64,000 nt of DNA from Rhynchosporium graminicola. Its lineage: Eukaryota; Ascomycota; Leotiomycetes; Helotiales; Ploettnerulaceae. The stretch spans positions 62,001 to 126,000 of the forward strand of contig FJUW01000009.1 in the NCBI GenBank assembly GCA_900074885.1, written 5' to 3'. The notes beneath the pieces were generated by a model. That model searched no databases, had not been told where the DNA came from, and worked only from the letters and a program-made list of their open reading frames with translations. The position numbers and the translations under genes are program-made. Of the stretch, positions 60,401-64,000 are shown one piece after another; position 1 is the first letter of the stretch, and the number at the start of each line of letters is the position of its first letter.

Positions 60401-62328
60401 TCAAAGCTGAGAAGCGGCAATGTGGCGAAAGGACACAAGCACAACAGACCTTGGAGGGAGTGCCGGGCCCAATCTCCTGCACAATAACGAGGAAGGGATG
60501 ACGCCTATACCTATGGGAGGCTCTCCAACGGCATACACATGCGTCAGAAAAGTTTCCATCGGAAAATCTTGCATGCTCGTCTCAGTTTTATGAAGAACGA
60601 GAGCAGGCTGATCAGCCGAGCAATGAGACGGCCAGCTGACGCAACCGAGCTGTTTGTCGGAAGGTTTTGAAGCGCAGGAATAGTCTAGGGATATGTGAAG
60701 ACGTTCATCCCGTAGACGACGATTGCAGAATGACCTGCATGAGGCATGCCGCAGCTGGGGGTACTGCATAGAGCGGAGACATTCTGTCTCTCATTCGCAA
60801 GGCCAAGCCTCAGAGCACATGGAACTGGGTTGAAATCGTGGCGTATCAGTCCCCAGATGCGATTATGCAGTGAGCAGTAGTTCGAACCAAGCTGTTCCTG
60901 CATGGGGCTGATTCCCCAACCTATGACCATTCTCAGGCATTCGATTCGGACAATACGGCTCTGTTCCCGAGATGTACTCAAGAGTTTAAAAGAAAGTATA
61001 TAGGCGGCCGACAGAAATTCAAATGTTGCCTTCTGCCAGGAGTGATCTCAACCTGCAGAATGTAGCACCTGGACACGAAGCACGGAGTGGAAAGATCTCA
61101 CCCCGCCATATGTCTTACCGTTCCTGGCTCGACGGAGATTGTCTGCCGGCAAGACCTCCAAGGCTATCTGCAAGACACGAATGTCATGAAACGGGATATG
61201 CACGCACCAAGGAGATGTTGTGGAAAAGCACCCACTTACTTATACCTGTTATTATATGACGCCGCTGTACGGCAGCTAAGGCCTTCTGGAAGGGTTTCTT
61301 TCTCTCGGCATTCTCACCACCCCGGAACGCACTTGTATGAGATCTGACTCGTCCCAAAGTTACATCAGATGAAATGTGATGAAGGAGGATGGGATGGATA
61401 CTATGTAGGTAGGTAGGTAGGTTGAGAATGTGGTCAATCATAATCACACTGCCTAGTTTGGATTATATGTACTCCTAACAGTCATCTGTACCCACTGCCT
61501 TACACGGTACAGTACTCTGTACAAGCAAACGAACATGGACGGCTATTGTTGCTGCAGCAAATCCCTTTCCACCTTACCTCTCACGCGCGGGCACCCTCGT
61601 AGAATGACATATCTGTGGTTCCACGATGCCTTCATTTCACTTCATTATGGTTCAAGCACGACCTTCCTTATTTGCCTGACGGCTAGCTGCGTCGAGGATC
61701 GCGTTCTTGAGGACAGCTGCAGATGTGCAGATCTATGTGCAGCTGCACAGCATCCGATCTTTCCAAAATGCTCGATCTCCACAGCCGAACTCAGTTTGTG
61801 TCTCTACGAATCTCTACGAGTCAACTTTCCATGAGCTCCGAGTTTGACGCTCACTCCCCTAGATGCAGCCGCTTTTCCCTTCTTCGTTGCTCTTGGTGTT
61901 TTGCCCTGTTGCCGCGAGATGCTCTGCTCCAAATGATCCATCTCCACTATGGGCCCGCCCGCTATCCGTCCTAAGGTACCCCTTTTTAGGAGGGTCAGAG
62001 GCGCATGCTTGAACCCCCCCCCCTCTATCATACACATCAATCTCCCCCTGCAGTCGGCTTTAATTGCAGAGTTCCAAAACGATTATATTTCATCCCACAA
62101 ACTTCTGCTCTTCCTCACAGGACACTCGACTGCCGAACATAATTTCCACTTCTTTCAGAGTCGCACGGGGTTACAACAGTATAATTATTCGTAACAAGAA
62201 GATCCGTCCCGTTGAGATCCATTCTTTCCTAGCATCGACTATTCGAAACAAGCTACGAAATTGCTTTTTTTTTGGACTAGAAGGAAGCTTCTTTGCTCTG
62301 TCGGCTTCCCCTCCTGCCATCCACCGCC
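57421..62328. other. 4.9-kb stretch without a recognisable gene
   Basis: Composition is normal. Several minus-strand frames between 58279 and 59211 are close together (58620-58279, 58786-58604, 58904-58701, 59211-58996). They could be exons of an unknown or decayed gene, but I find no domain and no consistent set of splice sites. Frames at 60013-60981 and 61535-62336 are also without motifs. A poly-C tract lies near 62015-62024 and a GGTA tetramer run near 61406-61421. Confidence 0.4.
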
Positions 62329-63676
62329 ATGAATGAGAAGCCAGCTGTGCTCATCATAGGTGGCCTTGGCTATATCGGTCGCTTCCTATCGCTCTACATA
62401 CATAAGAATAATTTGGCATCTGAAGTACGCATCGTTGATAAGGTGTTGCCACAACTGGCATGGCTCGCACCAGAATTTCAGGAAGCTTGCGCGAATGACA
62501 AGTTCATGCAGGCAGATGCCAGCAAGGAGCGTATGTATGCCCAGAACTCGGTTCGATCCTAACAGATATCCGCTGTCCGCTCCGAGAGTACCACAAGCTG
62601 AATATACTTTTTGTTACAGAGTCCCTGCCACGTATATTCGACCGGTCAAATGGCAAGCAATGGGACTACGTTTTTAATTGCGGTGGTGAGACGAGATATT
62701 CACAAGAAGACGAGGTTTACAAGGTGCGGTCTTTGGCACTCAGTGTGGCTGCAGGGAAGGAGGCTGCAAGGCGGGGCGTCAAGGCTTTCGTGGAACTGAG
62801 TACTGGCATGGTGTACAAACCAGATTCGCAGCCAAGTAAAGAGGGGGACAAGTTGAAGCCATGGAGCAAGATCGCGGTATTCAAATTGCAGGCGGAGGAA
62901 CAGCTCGCGAAAATTGAAGGGTATGTGTTCTCTACTATCGAGAATCGGGGAGGAGGACCCAAATATTGGGATCGCTTCAATCAATCGAGAGATACGCATC
63001 TACGCTGGACTTATTGGATCAAGCTAACACCTATTACAGGCTCAATCTCATCATAGTCCGCCTTGCTCACGTCTATGGAGACTATGCCTCGCAATTTGTT
63101 GCAACTGCTCTCTCACTTGCGCGCGTGTACCAGCATCTTCAAGAGGAAATGAAATGGTTATGGACGAAGGATCTCCGCGTAAACACTGTTCATATCGACG
63201 ATGTAACGCGAGGATTGTGGTCTGTTGCAGAGTGGTATGCGACCCAGAGCCAGGCTGGCTGGGATGTCAAGTCTATGGGCAAGATTCCAACCTTCAACAT
63301 GGTCGACAAGGGCCAGACATGCCAGGGTACTATGGCCGAAATCATTGCAAAGATATTTAATATTGAGACTGGCTTCCAAGGTCAACTTGTCAGCACTTTT
63401 GCGAGGCTGAATATGGACAGTGTAGTGGATGACGTGAACGACGAGGTGCTCCAACCCTGGGCAGACTTACTCGAAGATGCTGGGATAACCCGACCCGGAC
63501 CACTGACTCCATTCATGGAAAAAGAACTCTTGAAGGACACGGATTTGAGCATGGATGGAAGCCGCTTAGAGAAAGTCGTTGGCTTCGTATACGAGAAGCC
63601 CAAAATCACCACGGAGCTAGTACAGAGCATGATCGACAGCTATACACGGATTGGATGGTGGCCAGTCGCACGATGA
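62329..63676 (+). CDS. 3-beta-hydroxysteroid dehydrogenase / NAD-dependent epimerase family protein
   Basis: Three exons (62329-62530, 62620-62920, 63040-63676) give 379 residues, an extended SDR. The NAD-binding motif is VLIIGGLGYIGRFL (G11-x-x-G14-x-x-G17). The second-strand acid is in VRIVDKVLP. Further conserved parts are DYVFNCGGETRYSQ, AFVELSTGMVYKP and LIIVRLAHVYGDY. At the catalytic YxxxK position the sequence reads PWSKIAVFKLQAEE, so the tyrosine seems replaced or shifted and activity is uncertain. The C-terminal half (NTVHIDDVTRGLW) forms the substrate lobe. Close relatives in fungi are annotated as NAD-epimerase or 3-beta-HSD family proteins of unknown substrate. Confidence 0.82.
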
Positions 63677-64000
63677 GGATATGCATTTGTTCACCACAAG
63701 GAGTCATGACACTTGAATCAATTACGGTCGAATGAGGAAACTCACGAAGGACGAAAACAACAACTTGACGATATTGAGAATCTTACTTGCAAAACGATTA
63801 ACGATGACGAGTCACGGTCGCGCAACACAAACATCAGACTGATACAAATGCCACCATTTCATATGTATTTTCTGTTTCCTTGTATTACTTTCTGCTACAA
63901 CATGTACTGGGTTATCTCGTCTTTGCATTCAGAGGGAAGAGCGAAGGAAGCCAAATAACTGTATATGTATAACGATTTTGTACTATAGGAATTGCTTCTA
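63677..64000. other. 3' flank, no gene recognised
   Basis: Only a short plus-strand frame at 63713-63958, with no recognised motif, which starts just after the preceding stop and is probably 3' untranslated sequence. Confidence 0.5.

Noticed and set aside
37561..63676. Biosynthetic gene cluster formed by the 4CL-like enzyme, the APH-type kinase and the 3-beta-HSD family enzyme
   Set aside because: They are 10-17 kb apart, separated by housekeeping genes, and no core synthase, transporter or regulator is present.

Overview
The window reads as nuclear DNA of a filamentous ascomycete (Pezizomycotina). The evidence is many short introns (mostly 44-91 bp) with CTAAC/CTAAT-type branch sites, typical fungal gene families, and AT-rich blocks in which CpA and TpG are almost absent, as left by repeat-induced point mutation (RIP). 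A Leotiomycete-like species is my best guess; that is inference. There is one assembly gap of 49 N (9205-9253). I found no convincing tRNA, rRNA or CRISPR.

Layout. 1-2.6 kb is RIP-damaged repeat: a Tc1/mariner-type transposase relic, apparently interrupted by a short LTR element of 1.36 kb. 4-24 kb is gene-bearing: a broken AIM9-like kinase-fold gene, a small protein kinase, a secreted or GPI-anchor-like protein, an RFC clamp-loader subunit, a Ctr copper transporter, tRNA dihydrouridine synthase 2, inorganic pyrophosphatase, mitoribosomal protein mL53, the SNARE Sec20, two degenerate loci, then a broken small secreted cysteine-rich protein at the repeat border. 24.1-34.55 kb is one nested repeat: a PIF/Harbinger-type DNA transposon with terminal inverted repeats, split by a complete 7.8-kb Ty3/Gypsy chromodomain-type element flanked by a perfect 5-bp target duplication. 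37.5-64 kb is gene-bearing again: a NACHT-ankyrin NLR-like gene, two F-box-like proteins, a peroxisomal 4-coumarate-CoA-ligase-like enzyme, actin-capping protein beta, a Sel1-repeat protein, an intact APH-fold kinase gene, and a 3-beta-HSD/NAD-epimerase family enzyme.

The genes do not form a biosynthetic cluster. The core genes are ordinary housekeeping functions in convergent and divergent pairs. The rapidly evolving genes (NLR, APH-type kinases, F-box, secreted protein) lie towards the repeat blocks, and two of them are clearly broken.

Most notable signals: (1) the precisely delimited transposon nest; (2) the short LTR element at 981-2349, which shares its 3' LTR module, primer-binding region and LTR-junction sequence with the large Gypsy element and so looks like a parasite mobilised in trans; (3) an unexplained 1.5-kb module with antisense open frames between the chromodomain and the 3' LTR of the Gypsy element; (4) an in-frame, arginine/serine-rich upstream extension of the pyrophosphatase gene that could yield a mitochondrial isoform. 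I did not find a clearly new defence or enzymatic system.
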